Origin: Alectoria sarmentosa
Taxonomy: Eukaryota > Ascomycota > Lecanoromycetes > Lecanorales > Parmeliaceae
DNA: 64,000 nt
Direction: 5' to 3'
NCBI GenBank assembly: GCA_009733775.1
Contig: WOGZ01000006.1
Span: 186,001 to 250,000, forward strand
Part shown: one piece after another, positions 51,478-63,746 of the stretch
Layout: every line of letters starts with the position of its first letter
Numbering within the stretch: position 1 is the first letter of the stretch
The notes under the pieces: model-generated
What the model was told of the DNA's origin: nothing
Databases searched by the model: none
What the model saw: the letters and a program-made list of their open reading frames with translations, nothing else
Program-made: the position numbers and the translations under genes

Positions 51478-54400
51478 ATGGATCCCGCTGTGCAGCGTCT
51501 GCTTAACGACAAGCTCTATGATAAGAGGAAGCAAGGTGCTCTTGAGTCTGTCGTTGCAAGACCGTTTTGAATGTTACACTGCTTACGAGCCTTCAGCCTA
51601 GAGAGGATCGTTAGAGAAGCAAGCGCGAACAAGGAGTACGAGAACATTGGCAAGATTGTTGACCAGCTGTGCCATGACTATGCATATGCAGTGCATCAGC
51701 CGCATGCCAGAAATGGGGGATTGATTGGCCTTGCGGCAGCTTCCATCGCACTGGGCTCTGTGAGTCTAACCCTGCTCCCGCCAATAACGAGCACGTCTGA
51801 TATCGGCACAGGATGATGTTGCCCGATATCTCAAGTCGATTGTTCCACCGGTTCTGGCCTGTTTCACCGACCAGGATGCGAGGGTCCGATATTACGCGTG
51901 TGAGAGTATGTACAATATTGCTAAGGTTGCAAAAGGAGAAATACTACTATTCTTCAATGATGTTTTTGATGCCCTTTGCAAGGTAGGCAGTGACGCAAAC
52001 CCCTTCAATACAGCTCATACTGAAGTCTTTGAAGCTTGCTGCGGATTCGGAATTATCTGTGAAGAACGGTGCGGAATTGCTTGATCGATTGGTCAAGGAC
52101 ATCGTCTCTGAATCTGCCTCGACCTATGTCTCTGTCTTACAATCTCCCGAAGAAGCCGTCTCAAGCCCTCACCCGAGCAAGGACTCGGACAAGTCCTCGT
52201 CCCTTGACCTTCCTACGGCCTTCTCACTCGCCAAATTCATACCCCTGCTACAAGAGCGCATTCATGTCATTAATCCGTTCACTCGTACTTTTCTCGTATC
52301 GTGGGTCACTCTACTGGATACCATCCCAGATCTGGAGCTTGTCCATTATCTACCAGCGTTTCTAGGAGGCTTGTTCAAGTTCCTCAGCGATCCCAACAGA
52401 GATGTACATGTTGCAACACAAGGGACGCTCGAGAGGTTTCTGAATGAAATAAAGAAGATCGCTAGAATTAAACGGGGAATAGCGGAAAGTCGCAAGGGAA
52501 ACAGTGATGACCAGGCAAAACATTCCAACTCAAGTGATAGTGCTAGTATACGCACTGACAGGAGTACACTGAATGAAAAGTCAGATATCGTAGACGGCGA
52601 CTTCGGGGGAGGCCACGATGAAAAAAATGGTCACGAAGATGGCGACTGGGTACCTGGACAAGATGTCCAGGTCGATCATTCAAAGATCTTAGAGATTCTC
52701 GTGGCATTTCTTGACTCTTCATCAGGTGTGAAGCCCACTGTTGTCCTTCTGCCGCTCGACTGACTCTTGAGTGCAGAGGAAGAGATCCAACTTACCGCTC
52801 TACGCTGGATCGACAGCTTTTTCGAGATAAACCCAGAGGATATCCTAGCATTTGTTCCTCGACTGCTTTCGCAGGTGCTACCTGCAATGGCTAGTGGTGC
52901 CGACCTCGTGCGACAAGCTGCCAATCGAGTGAATAATTCCTTGATGGATCATATTGCATCATTGCCTGATGAGAACATTCCTGAAGAGGCTCGGCCACCA
53001 CCGCTTTCTCGTATTCCCACAGGTGTTTTCAAGGACCCGACAACTACCATCAAAGAAGCCGCTAAGGAGGCCGACAATAAAACAAGGCGCGCTTCCACAC
53101 CGACGCCGAAGCCAACCCAGGGGATGGAAGGAGAAGCTGAAGCCAAGAAGGATGAAGAGGCAACAGTGTCAACGCCTCCGTCATCTGCGTCACCTCCACC
53201 ACCAAGACCGGTCACGGACCTTGATTATACAGCCGCTGTGGGTGCTCTTACATTGCATTTCCTTAACGAACACGAAGCGACTAGGGTTGCTGCTTTGGCT
53301 TGGCTAATCATGCTTCATCGGAGGGCTCCTCGTAAGGTTCTCGCGACCAATGACGGCACGTTCCCAGCTCTCCTGAAGACGTTGTCGGATCCTGCAGAAG
53401 CTGTTGTCACCCGTGACCTACAATTGCTATCTCAGATATCAAAGAATAGCGAAGATGGCTACTTTACATCCTTCATGATCAACCTTCTGCAGCTTTTCTG
53501 CACTGACAGGAGACTTCTGGAGACAAGAGGCAACCTCATCATTCGGCAATTATGCGTGAGCTTGAGTGCAGAAAGGATATATCGGACTTTGGCCGATTGT
53601 TTAGAGAAGGATGAGGACGTCGAGTTTGCAAGTATCATGGTTCAGAATCTCAACAATAACCTTATCACGGCACCAGAGCTGGCCGAGTTGCGGAAGAGGT
53701 TGCGGAATCTTGAGACAAAGGATGGACAAGTCTTCTTCGTCGCCTTGTTCCGGTCTTGGTGCCATAATGCGGTCGCGACCTTCTCGCTATGTCTCCTTGC
53801 ACAAGCATATGAGCAGGCGTACAATCTACTTCAGATCTTGTAGGTCTCTGTCATCACAGGACCTCTGACTGAAGCTAACGTAAACAGTGCGGAATTGGAG
53901 ATGACAGTCAACATGCTTATCCAGATCGACAAACTGGTTCAACTTCTCGAGTCGCCCGTCTTTACCTGTATGTAAATCAACCAAAACCTTGTTAGATGTC
54001 GCTGACAGTATTACAGACCTTCGTCTGCAGCTCCTTGAGCCCGAAAGGTACCCGCATCTGTATAAGTGTCTTTACGGGCTACTCATGCTGCTTCCTCAAT
54101 CATCCGCATTCGCAGCACTGAAGAATCGCTTGAATAGCGTCAGCGCTATAGGCTACCTTCACATCGCGCCGCGCACGTACGTATCTCACATCCGACAGAA
54201 GAGCACCGAGGCTAAGTTCAGTAGCACTCCTCAAACGCCCGGTGCAACTTTCGACCGCCCAAATAGACTCAAGCCTAGAGAAGAAGCCGCCATCAGGTGG
54301 ACTGAGCTGCTTGAAAAGTTCAAAAGCGTGCAGGAGAAGGCTAGGAGAGCGCATCGACTGCAGAACCAGATGGAGGATGGCATATCGGCTCCTAATGCAA

Positions 54401-54585
54401 CGGCTGCAGATTTCAAGGATCAGACACTACCAGATGTGCCGAAGCTGGCGTTAAGACCGTCCAGTGCAGGAAGTGCTTCGCAGAGACCTGTGCCTCCCAG
54501 TGGTCCGTTGCACAAGCCAAAGTCGAGTCTGGGGAACCTTGGGAGGTTTGCTGGTGGAGTGGCAGGAAGGAAAGGCAAGAAGTGA
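51478..54585 (+). CDS. VAC14: Vac14, scaffold of the Fab1/PIKfyve complex
   Basis: Vac14 is the HEAT-repeat scaffold that holds the Fab1 lipid kinase and Fig4 phosphatase on the vacuole, controlling PI(3,5)P2. The exons are 51478..51545, 51597..51759, 51812..51982, 52035..52725, 52777..53839, 53888..53967 and 54017..54585, giving 934 residues. The N-terminus reads VQRLLNDKLYDKRKQGALDLERIVREA, then IVDQLCHDYAYAVHQPHARNGGLIGLAAASIALG, the Vac14_Fab1-binding signature. Later come PPVLACFTDQDARVRYYACESMYNIAKVAKGEIL, FLSDPNRDVHVATQGTLERFLNEI, QLTALRWIDSFFEINPEDILAFVPRLLSQVLPAMA and the C-terminal VAC14 self-association domain (VSLLAQAYEQAYNLLQIF-like, [57 protein letters not shown]). All six introns are short (48-52 nt). 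Confidence 0.94.
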
Positions 54586-55282
54586 AACCTATATAATGTA
54601 TGAACACGGTCTCCGGTGGTACGCATGTCTGAGATTAGCAATGGAGTTGGAGGAACAGGAGGCTCGACATTGATGTGATGGGGGGGCTTTGAGGGATGCA
54701 TACTGTATAGACTTTGTTGCATGTTGGTACCTTACAGTCTATACTATTACTACCGTAGCGAATCACGGCATACGCCTATTCTTTGCACATGTTGCTAAGC
54801 CCGTCGCTTCAAATGCGTATTTATTTCAGAAACCGAAGGACAAAGTATGATGCCTTCTCTGGCAATCATTGGAGCTCATCGCTACCTTGAAGGGCGAAGG
54901 CATCTGTCTTGACCCTTGAGGTCCAATAGTTGCGTAAGAGATGTGAGGCTGCGGAAAGCTGGTGAGTTCAGCCTCACCGCTGCCCTCGTCCCAACCTTAG
55001 TATTAGCCCAAGCTGCATCCTGCATCCTGCCTCTTCTTTCTTCTCCATTGACTCTTCAACATCAGCGATTAATCTTTTTGCTTGCCTGATTTCTGAGGCT
55101 GGGGGCATTTGTGTGTTGGAAGTATAAACTCAAGTCCTGGTCTGCTGCTTTTTCCCATCAATCAAGACTCGGCACAATGTTCTAGGACGGGAGTTTTCTC
55201 GCGCTACGCAGACTGCCCCATCCACACATTCGAGCATTTTGCACATAGTGTCCTCTCCCGGCATTGTTTCCTTTAGATCAAC
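54586..55282. other. intergenic, no gene seen
   Basis: It is the 3' flank of VAC14 and the upstream region of the F-box-like gene. A direct GCATCCTGC repeat is seen near 55015-55030. Confidence 0.5.
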
Positions 55283-57555
55283 ATGGGCTCCAAACCTATA
55301 CACTTCAATGATGTCCCTCTCGACATCAAAAAGAACATTGTTCTCGGCTACGTAAGAAGCCTCGCCTGCACCTCTGCTTGAAATCTCCACTATATCAATA
55401 CTCATAACGTTCTGGCAGATCACAAGACCGGAAGATCTCAAATCACTATGTCTTACGTGTAAGCAGCTACGGGACATCGCTACTCCACCCCTGTATCGGA
55501 AAGTGCTGCTTTTCATCGGCGGCCACAAAGACATCAGAGTCTCCGGTCTATTGAGCCGAACAAATCCGGGCATTCAGCACATCAGGAAAATCTACCTGCA
55601 GCTTGAGAAGACGACGATTGCGACTCTTGACTCCCAAGTGAACTCGGATGATTCTTCTGAAGATGAAGCAGATGTGCAGATTGAGGACTTGGTAGGTGCT
55701 GCGAGACAGGCTCAATTCACTGTTAGGCTGCTTCTAGATTTTCTGCCAAATGACATTCTTGAGAGCTTTAGGTGAGTACCATTCCGCTTTCTACAATGTC
55801 GTCGAAACACGTATTATCGAGAAGCGATCTCGCTGTCTGAATGACATGGAATAAATTTATGTCTTCTTGTCTTTATCAAGCTGACAGTGTACATAGTTGG
55901 CAGAATTGGGAGCCTTTCTCAATGGACAATTGGGTACTACTGATGAAGAAGCAAAAGCGGCTAAAAGCAGTCGAGATCGAATCTGTTGATGGAAACTTCA
56001 TGCGTACGTATTTTCGTAGTCCATGACCCCTCCTTTGGACCAAATCTTGAGTCTCGAGAGATGTCTTATGAGTGTCTACTCTGTATACATGTTCCGAAGC
56101 TCAATATGTTCCCTTGAATAGGCAATGCTGATCCCGATTTTTAATCCAGTGGAGCTCGAGAAGAACCCCGGCCTCCTCACAAATCTGGAAGGAGCTACAA
56201 GCCTGCATTTCTACCCTGACACCATCGATCGATTAAAGGCCTGTCAGAAAGTTGTGGAGACCCAAACAAGGTTTAGCGAGTTACAGCTGTCTTCTGGTTT
56301 TGCCTACGCGGGGGTAATTCCTCATGATCTAGAAGACTCAAGCACTCGCCCAGGTCTACTCACCAGAACAGTCTTCAGCCATATGATGCCTTTCGAGACG
56401 TGCTCTCCGATGATTCTCAAGAAACTCAGCATAGACAACATCGACTTGCGCTATGCTGCCGACACCTACTTGAAGTTCATCAGATTCAGCGCCCTGGAAT
56501 CTCTGGTTATTGGAGGATGCCAGGGTGCAGACGCTGTTTTTGCTCAATTGAGCAAGCCACATCTACGCCCAACCAAATTGAAGAAGATTCGCTGGTTTCA
56601 TGGCGAAGAAACGGGTGAAACACACGCTCTTGAGGCCTTCGACGGACTACTTGAATCCATTGGTGAACTGGAGATTTTGCATGTGTACGTTCTTTAGAGT
56701 CCCTGTTTCCTCTTCTGGACCGAACCTGAAACATTAAGACATGTCTTCGAAGTGTTCACTCCATAGACATGTTCCAAAGCTCAATGAACCCCATTGAAGA
56801 AGCAATACTGACACCGAAATCTCAATCCAGGGATATCAAGAATTTCAGTGGATTGCCTAACCCCATGGCCATAGCGCATCATGGGAAGACCTTGCAAGTC
56901 CTGGGCATTCGAAGCCGAGCGACATCGTCAAATCCAATGAGGTACGAGAGCGAACAATTGGATGAGATATGCACCGCGTGCACTGAGCTTCGCCAGCTCT
57001 CGATTACATTTCCTACTACGTCTGTTTCTGATGCTCATCCAAGCTCTGAGTTCAGAACGCACCTGGTAAATCATGCTGGCAATTTGGTGTAGTGCCCAAA
57101 CTGACATGGTGAGCTAGCGGTGCCTGAAGAAACTACGCTACCTAATTACACTCAACTTTCACTCCTGGCCAACTACTCGAAGCTCCTTCATCAGCCGTAA
57201 CTACAAGCTGAAACATGAATGGTATGACCTCTACGAGCATGCTCTGCAGCGACTAGCGCAACAGATATTCGAAGACAGCGATGCCCATTCGAAGGAGCAG
57301 GGTTGGGGTCTTGGTCATCGTTCTCTGCTGGCAGTCGTTGCCTTTGGGGCCAATGGAAAGACTCCTCCAGACGGCGAATCCAGTTTTCAACTGAAGCAGC
57401 TCCCATTTGTGAGGGGATTAAAGGTCGACCCTTTTGGCAAGACGGAGATGTTGGCGGTGAAGACGCTGTGGAAGATGGTCCAATTCATTGAACCGGAGAG
57501 TGATATTTTGAACCATTCGATATATGATTTGCATGATGCGCACAACACGCCTTGA
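55283..57555 (+). CDS. F-box-like/leucine-rich-type protein
   Basis: The exons are 55283..55351, 55419..55771, 55897..56003, 56150..56684, 56831..57065 and 57118..57555, giving 578 residues. The start IHFNDVPLDIKKNIVLGYITRPEDLKSLCLTCKQLRDIATPPLYRKVLL has the layout of a fungal F-box domain (LP.DI...I, then L..LCLTCKQLRDI..P.LYR). The remainder contains irregular leucine-rich stretches (RLKACQKVVE, LKKLSIDNIDLRYA, ALESLVIGGCQG, TLQVLGIRSRA, CTELRQLSITFPT, LKKLRYLITLNFHSWP), typical of F-box proteins that present targets to SCF ubiquitin ligases. The target is unknown. Introns 3 and 4 are introner-like elements of equal length. Intron 2 (125 nt) is not obviously one. The assignment as an F-box protein rests on the N-terminal pattern only. 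Confidence 0.72.
56004..56149 (+). mobile_element. introner-like element I (F-box gene intron 3)
   Basis: This 146-nt intron has donor GTACGTATTTTCGTAG, then CTTGAGTCTCGAGAGATGT and an end AATGCTGATCCCGATTTTTAATCCAG. It is 146 nt like J and shares with it ACATGTTCC(G/A)AAGCTCAAT, so I and J form a subfamily. Confidence 0.75.
56685..56830 (+). mobile_element. introner-like element J (F-box gene intron 4)
   Basis: This 146-nt intron has donor GTACGTTCTTTAGAGTCC, then TGGACCGAACCTGA, ACATGTTCCAAAGCTCAAT and an end AATACTGACACCGAAATCTCAATCCAG. It matches element I along its whole length. Confidence 0.75.
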
Positions 57556-58736
57556 GAGGCAATAAATACGAGTGTGCCAAAAAGGAGTGACAAACAAAGG
57601 GAAAGGATTTTGAGCTGATGGAATTTGATTTCGTTCCTCAAGGGACAATATTTGAGCGCTTTCTGTATTCGATGCGACTACCCCCTTTAGTTGAAGACTG
57701 TTGAACGACATTTGCTTCTCACAGAAGTCGTATAGATGAATCGGCTTTCTCAACTCAGCTCTTTAATTTTCCAGTTTATTCCTTTGGAAATGCAGATGAT
57801 TGTGATAATTGGTGTTACTCTTCAGTAGGCATAGTAGTCGACAAACCCATCCCGAGTATCCTGATTCGATGAGAAATCGGTGGTCATCGGAGTGGCGCTG
57901 CAAACGTTTCATCCCCATAGAGAGGCTGAAAATTGCGGTCCAGTCTCCTTGAATACTACTAGCAATACTGTCTTAAGCGCTCGACGTCCTGGATCTGAAA
58001 TGCTGATCCTATTGAAGACAACTTCCATTGATGGAGCCTCAATATCCACCTTCTGCCTTCCCGCCCAATCAAGTTTGGCGAATCGCTGCGGACTCCGCTC
58101 CGCCTTCTGTTGTTGGGGATCGTGTCGAAAGTCGAGGAGGCTCCTCTGGCCTTGATTTCGAAACTTCCCCAAGGCGGTTGCTATGACTACTGTCTTGGGA
58201 GTGTGAACTCCGTTGTGGCACATTACTAAGATCATAGCTTTAGCCATGTTCTTGACCCTGTCGGAAAATAGAACCAGAAGTCGTCAAGTGCCCAATGCCA
58301 ACCTCTGTCTGTCAGGTTTGAGAAATTTGTACGCCGTAAGAAGATTAGCGTCACGCGGCTTGGCGAATATGGCGCCAAAGTTCCAATCCGACGCGTCGAG
58401 CGCGTCTCCTTGGGATTACTTTATGTTTATAAGTGAGGTCAATGTAAAAGCTTCTACCACATGCTTCAGCAACATACGACAAATGATTTTAGCGCAATAT
58501 GCTACGATTTAATGTGCGTACTCTTTAACAGATGTGCTTATACCGCTCAATGCTATTCATGATATTCCAGCGCAATTGGATTTCCCGTGACACGTCCAGC
58601 TTTCTTTGAGAAAGGGAGTGATAGACGGGGATTCGAATTATTATGATATGACAACTCCACGGTTGTCAAGCGGTAAAAGACTTCATCTTGAGATGTGCAT
58701 GAACATGATGCATTACATCCGAGATCCTGACTACTT
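57556..58736. other. 1.2-kb intergenic region, no gene seen
   Basis: Only short unrelated frames on both strands. It is the upstream region of the DNA methyltransferase gene. Confidence 0.5.
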
Positions 58737-61700
58737 ATGATAGGCGCCGCCAAGCCTCCCCGCATTCTTCCCTCAACCACCACTCAACTCTTCCACTCTT
58801 CTGACGCCTCACGGGCCTCAAGTCGAGACCTACGAAAACGAAAGAGATCTAATTCGGAAGATGGCGAGCATCTACGGAGTGCTAAAGTTGTCCATGGACA
58901 TGAGACAGATGAGGAGGGCCTCATTAGGTCAAAGGAGAAAAAGAGTGAGGTGTCTATGACAGGCATTCGACCACCCAGCTTTGTATACCCCAAAACAGCC
59001 TACAATGGCCATGTTCCATCGATGCCAAGGTACTCCGAGAAGAGCGTCTCGCAAGACATCTTAGTAGGTTGAATGGGGCGGAATCGGCACACTCTCTCCA
59101 AAGCTAAGATTATGGGCAGGTCAAAGAGCAGAAAAAAGAAAACAGTGACACGGACACAGATGGTGATGCCTTTGTCGAAGCAGACCTACAAGACTTTGTC
59201 ATATATCGTCCCCACAAGCCTCAACGTCATATTGAGAGCAACCCCACGGAATTCCCACTCGCAAATGAATTGGTATCACTTCACGAGATCAACGAACACG
59301 GAGTCAAACACTTCTACTTTGACGGTGTTATCTGCTACGCTGGTAGACAGAGGTACGTTCAAAAAGTGCCGTTCGAAATCTTGTCCATAGGAGGGTACGA
59401 AGAACCCGAGCGCTCTACAGTTGGGCCATACATCTGGATACAATCAATCGAAGGCACGAGATCCGATGTCTGGTATCGTCTGAAAAATTCTGCAGTCGAA
59501 TATAAACGATACCATGAGCCATTCCTCTGGATGGCGGATCTAGCTAAACACCTTGTGGACTATCTCCAGGCTCAGAACGTGATTGCCTTATCTCATTTTC
59601 GCCATTGTTTCTATGACTGGCTCCAGGATCTCTATCCCACCGATGGATGTGTTCGTCGTTGGCTCGAGCAGTATGGGGATAAGGATTTCCGACGCATTGT
59701 TGCAGCCCATGCCAATTTCCTGTACTTTCAAGCTATTCAAGTCGATCAGAAGTATGAGAAGCATCCAATATGGGAGGAGATACACTCTCGGATCCTACGT
59801 GCGATACCAGAACAGGTGGAAAGTATCACGAATCAGGAAATATTTGCCACTTTGACGGAAAGAGACGAGTTAACATCAAGGCGTAAGACGACCGTCACGC
59901 CTTATGTGTTCAAATGTTTCGAAAGACTCCCCTGGGCAAAGTTTTTATACTGCCAATTTCCATCCAACTCTCATGTTCATCGCAGCCAGAGAAACCTATC
60001 CACCAGTCACGTGAGGGTCACTTCCAACAACCAGGTGCCAGTAGTGCGTATTCCGTTGGCCCGTGAATCATGTGATTTGAAAGCTCGAGGACAGCCCATA
60101 CACGTCAGTGTTGGAGACGTGGTGGCCATTCCGAAGGATCACAACAGCGCTTGGAAGACCGACGACGCAGAGTACCTCGGCTATGTGCAAAATGTATCAG
60201 ACACTGACGAAGGCCAAGTTTTGGGCTTGCTTTGGCTTTACCGCCCTGGAGACACCACATGTCTGAAGATGTTTTATCCATATTCGCAAGAATTGTTCCT
60301 GGGTGATCATTGCAATTGTGGGGATCCAGCAGTGCTTGCCAGCGAAGTGATCCGCAAACCGCGAGTTGCCTTCTTCAGTGGGCCGGAGACTCCATACACA
60401 GACTTTTTCTGTCGTCAACGATACGTCGAAGGTGATGGTGCTTGGATCACACTGCAGGATTCACACTTTAGATGCGCATGCAATAATGTATCCGAGACAC
60501 CCAAATACTGTGTTGGAGATACTCTACTTGTGGCATCGAGCTTGAGGCGGTCAGATGAAAACTTGGAGCCGGTGGTCCTTCTCGAGCATTACCAAGACGG
60601 TCTTGATGAGAAAATCAGAGTCACAAGACTCTTACGTAGGGGCAGAGATTACGGTTGCAATAAGTCTGCTCCAAACGAGTTGATTCTAACCGACCGGTCT
60701 GAGGTCATGTCTGCTGCTTACGTTCACAGACGATGCCAAATTCGATTCTACTCAGAAGCGGAAAAAGAAGAAAAAAGAATACCGAGTCCTTACGATCGCC
60801 AAGGTGCCTCGGATTTCTATTACATTACATCTCAGGATTTGCAAAATTCCGGATCTGGCCTGGAATCTTTACAGAAACCGTGGCCATCTTTCATCAACCA
60901 GGGCTGGGACCCCACATCAACCCCGCCTCAGCGAATAATGAGAGGCCTAGACATGTTCTGTGGCGGAGGAAATTTTGGTCGTGGGCTTGAAGAGGGTGGT
61001 GCTGTTCGCTTTGATTGGGCGGTAGACTGGTACAATCAGGCGATTCACACATACAAAGCCAACCTGCCAACCCAAAATCAGACCAAGCTATTTCGGGGAT
61101 CAGTGAATCACTACCTAAGTCAAGCATTGGAGGGGAAATGGGGCAACTTGATAGCTCAACTCGGGGAGGTCGAGGTGATCTGTGCTGGCAGTCCTTGCCA
61201 AGGATTCTCTTTGGCAAATCCGAAAAAAGGCAATGACCGTGGATTGCTCAACGAGTCTATGGTTGCCTCCGTTCTTGCTTTTATTGATTTTTATCGTCCC
61301 AAGTATGCTCTTATGGAGAATGTGAAAGGGATGGCTCTTGGCGACGAGAAACTCAATGTGTTAGCACAGGTGGTCTGTTGCCTAGTCGGCATGGGATACC
61401 AAGTTCGGACATACTGCTTGGACGCCTGGAGTTTTGGTAGTCCCCAGAAACGAAGTAGAGTCATCATCACTATTGCAGCCCCAGGTCTGACGCCTTTGTC
61501 AGAGCCTGCACAAACACACTCACACCCAGATGGAGTTTGGGGTGGAAGCCTGGGAAAGACAGCAAATGGCGTACCCACCGCTTCGCGAACCACCGACCGA
61601 ACACCATTCGAGTACGTCACGTCCGCAGAAGCCACAAGAGATTTACCTGCAACCGATGCTCGCACAGTCTGCATACCGTTTCCCGATCACCGTATGAGCA

Positions 61701-62716
61701 GGAATTTGCCTATCGTTAACTGGGTGCGCGTCTCATGTGTTCCACGCTTTCCGGGTGGTAATAGCTTCATCAAGGCTTTTAAGCAAGGATACATGCCTCA
61801 GGCGCAGATCCAGAGTTTCAAGTGGAATTTCGAGATTCGATCGAGAGATGATTCGAGGTCTTGGCAACGAGTGAAAAGAAATGCACTGATGCCCACAGTC
61901 ATGACAGAGCCAAGGCCTGATGACGGTGGAGGAGGTACCTGTCTGCATTGGGATGATCACCGGTTGCTGACGATAATGGAAGCACGCCGTGGACAGGGCT
62001 TCCTGGACCGCGAGGTCCTTATAGGATCCCCTCTTGAACAATGGAAGATCGTAGGAAATAGCGTAGCTCGTCCCATGGCGCTGGCTTTGGGCATTTCTCT
62101 CCGGACCGCATGGTTAGCCAACACAGCGACACAAAAGGCCCAGGCTTTGCCAGCCGATGTATCCTCCAAAAATATCGTCAATGGCATAGACGACGATGAC
62201 ACGACTAAAGGACCCAGAATAACACCCCCTGGAGAAGCCGCTCGCAATGAATGGTCTGCTAAAGATGTGCTGAACAAACTTACCACTGCTCTGACCGCTC
62301 CTAGAGCGCTTGTATCTGCTTTGTCCAAGACGACAAGGGAGCCATTGACAAATGGGAATCATTGTTTTGCAACGACTCGGAACTTTCAGCCATCGAAGTA
62401 CATTGACTCGGTCAAGGCCTGCGAGACCGAACTCGAACGTCCCAGGGTAGGCACCAACGGCCTGAATGCGACTTCGAGATTGAAACCCTACCAAATGAAA
62501 GAAGACGAAACCTCAAGCACTTCGGATACGTCTACCACAATGACACAGTCTATCTACACTGATTACGCATCAGAAGGCTACGGTCCAATAACACTCCGAG
62601 CTTTTTCTCCCTGGACTGGTCAACCCAGACGCACAGTAACCCATGAGAAGACAATCTCCAAAGTCAGCGTCATAAAGACCACCACTGTTCGTCAAGAGAG
62701 ATTCGGTAACCCATGA
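58737..62716 (+). CDS. dim-2: DIM-2-type DNA (cytosine-5) methyltransferase
   Basis: This is a C5 cytosine methyltransferase of the fungal DIM-2 group, which in Neurospora carries out all DNA methylation of RIP-mutated repeats, guided by HP1 and H3K9me3. The exons are 58737..59063 and 59120..62716, giving 1307 residues. The short intron ends TATGGGCAG and restores the frame (DILVKEQKKENSDTD). A BAH domain lies at about residues 435-520 (PIHVSVGDVVAIPKD, EYLGYVQNVSDTDEGQVLGLLWLYRPGDT). The catalytic domain has DMFCGGGNFGRGLE (motif I, about residue 720), AGSPCQGFSLANPKKGNDRG with the catalytic Cys (motif IV, about 800), MENVKGM (VI), QKRSRVIITIAAP (VIII) and GNSVARPMALALG (X). All motifs look intact, so the enzyme appears functional. 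The C-terminal 200 residues are disordered. Confidence 0.93.
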
Positions 62717-63746
62717 GCATCATTGCTCTGCACGAGGTCGTTGGACAAAAGTTTCGCTTGGGAAGGGTATTGGGACAGACAGCTCTAACGCATGCCAGGT
62801 TGGAAACATGCTCACAAGGCGTGGAGGCACGTTCTGAGCAAGACCTGAGACGGAGTATCCTTTCTCAAAAGTAAGGACAAGATTCCAAGTTAAATTCAGG
62901 AAAAGGCTTTGCAATGTAGACAAGGCTTCGGTACGCCTCGCATTAGACAGCTCCTGTCCAGGCAGACAGGCATGGTGCCCTACCAAATCTATAATAGTGC
63001 TGATGCCTGCAATCACTGCTTGGACATAACGTTTGGACACTTACAATGCCGCTGACCCAAGAGTTCTAGACTCAAGCTGAGCCCCTCGAGTAAGAGGTAA
63101 GACCCAGGGGGCCCTGATTAGTATTCATCCATGGCGTAGCATCGCCCCTGTGCGCCTAGAAGTCAATGTAGCCTTGGGAGAGAACCTTGCAAGGTGGAGA
63201 GTACTATACAAATTGAATTGGGAGTGCTTGGGCAGGGATAGGATTGCTTACATTCTGTCTCTATCTGGCAGTTTCGATAGCTGCTTCTCACCCGAATTGC
63301 GCCTTGATCCTTTGGGTGAGGGTGTCGTCTGATGCAGCAGATGCACTGTGCCCCCTTGTCCTAATTTCTGATAGGCTTGGCGTTCTATCACAGCGAATGC
63401 GAGCGGCAAACACCACCCATTTGATCCCACATTTCTCGGAATAATTATACCACCCTCCTACGAATCTATCTCAGCTACCATCCCGCCCCCAAAGTACACC
63501 CTTCACACCTAACTTTCTTGGTAGCACTAACTCGAGGGCGGTATTTTCACTCCTTCTCAAAAAATGGCGACAATCTGCCTTGCTTCTCAAGAGGTGCGGC
63601 CGTTCATTAGCTATCCCTTTCGTTCGTACTGTTACGAGTATAAATCCGGGACACATCCTGTCCAGCGAATTTAGTCACCACTTCCAACTCAGAGGTATCC
63701 TACATATACCACGTATCCTTCAAATCTCCTTTCCTACTTTTTCAAC
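62717..63746. other. 1-kb intergenic region, no gene seen
   Basis: It lies between the methyltransferase gene and the truncated last gene. Short frames only. Confidence 0.5.

Noticed and set aside
55352..55896. Introns 1 and 2 of the F-box gene as further introner-like elements
   Set aside because: They lack the GAGTCA and GGGAGC blocks; intron 2 has CTGAC near its end but nothing else in common.
58620..58640. GGATTCGAA as a tRNA B box
   Set aside because: No matching A box or foldable cloverleaf lies upstream at the right distance.
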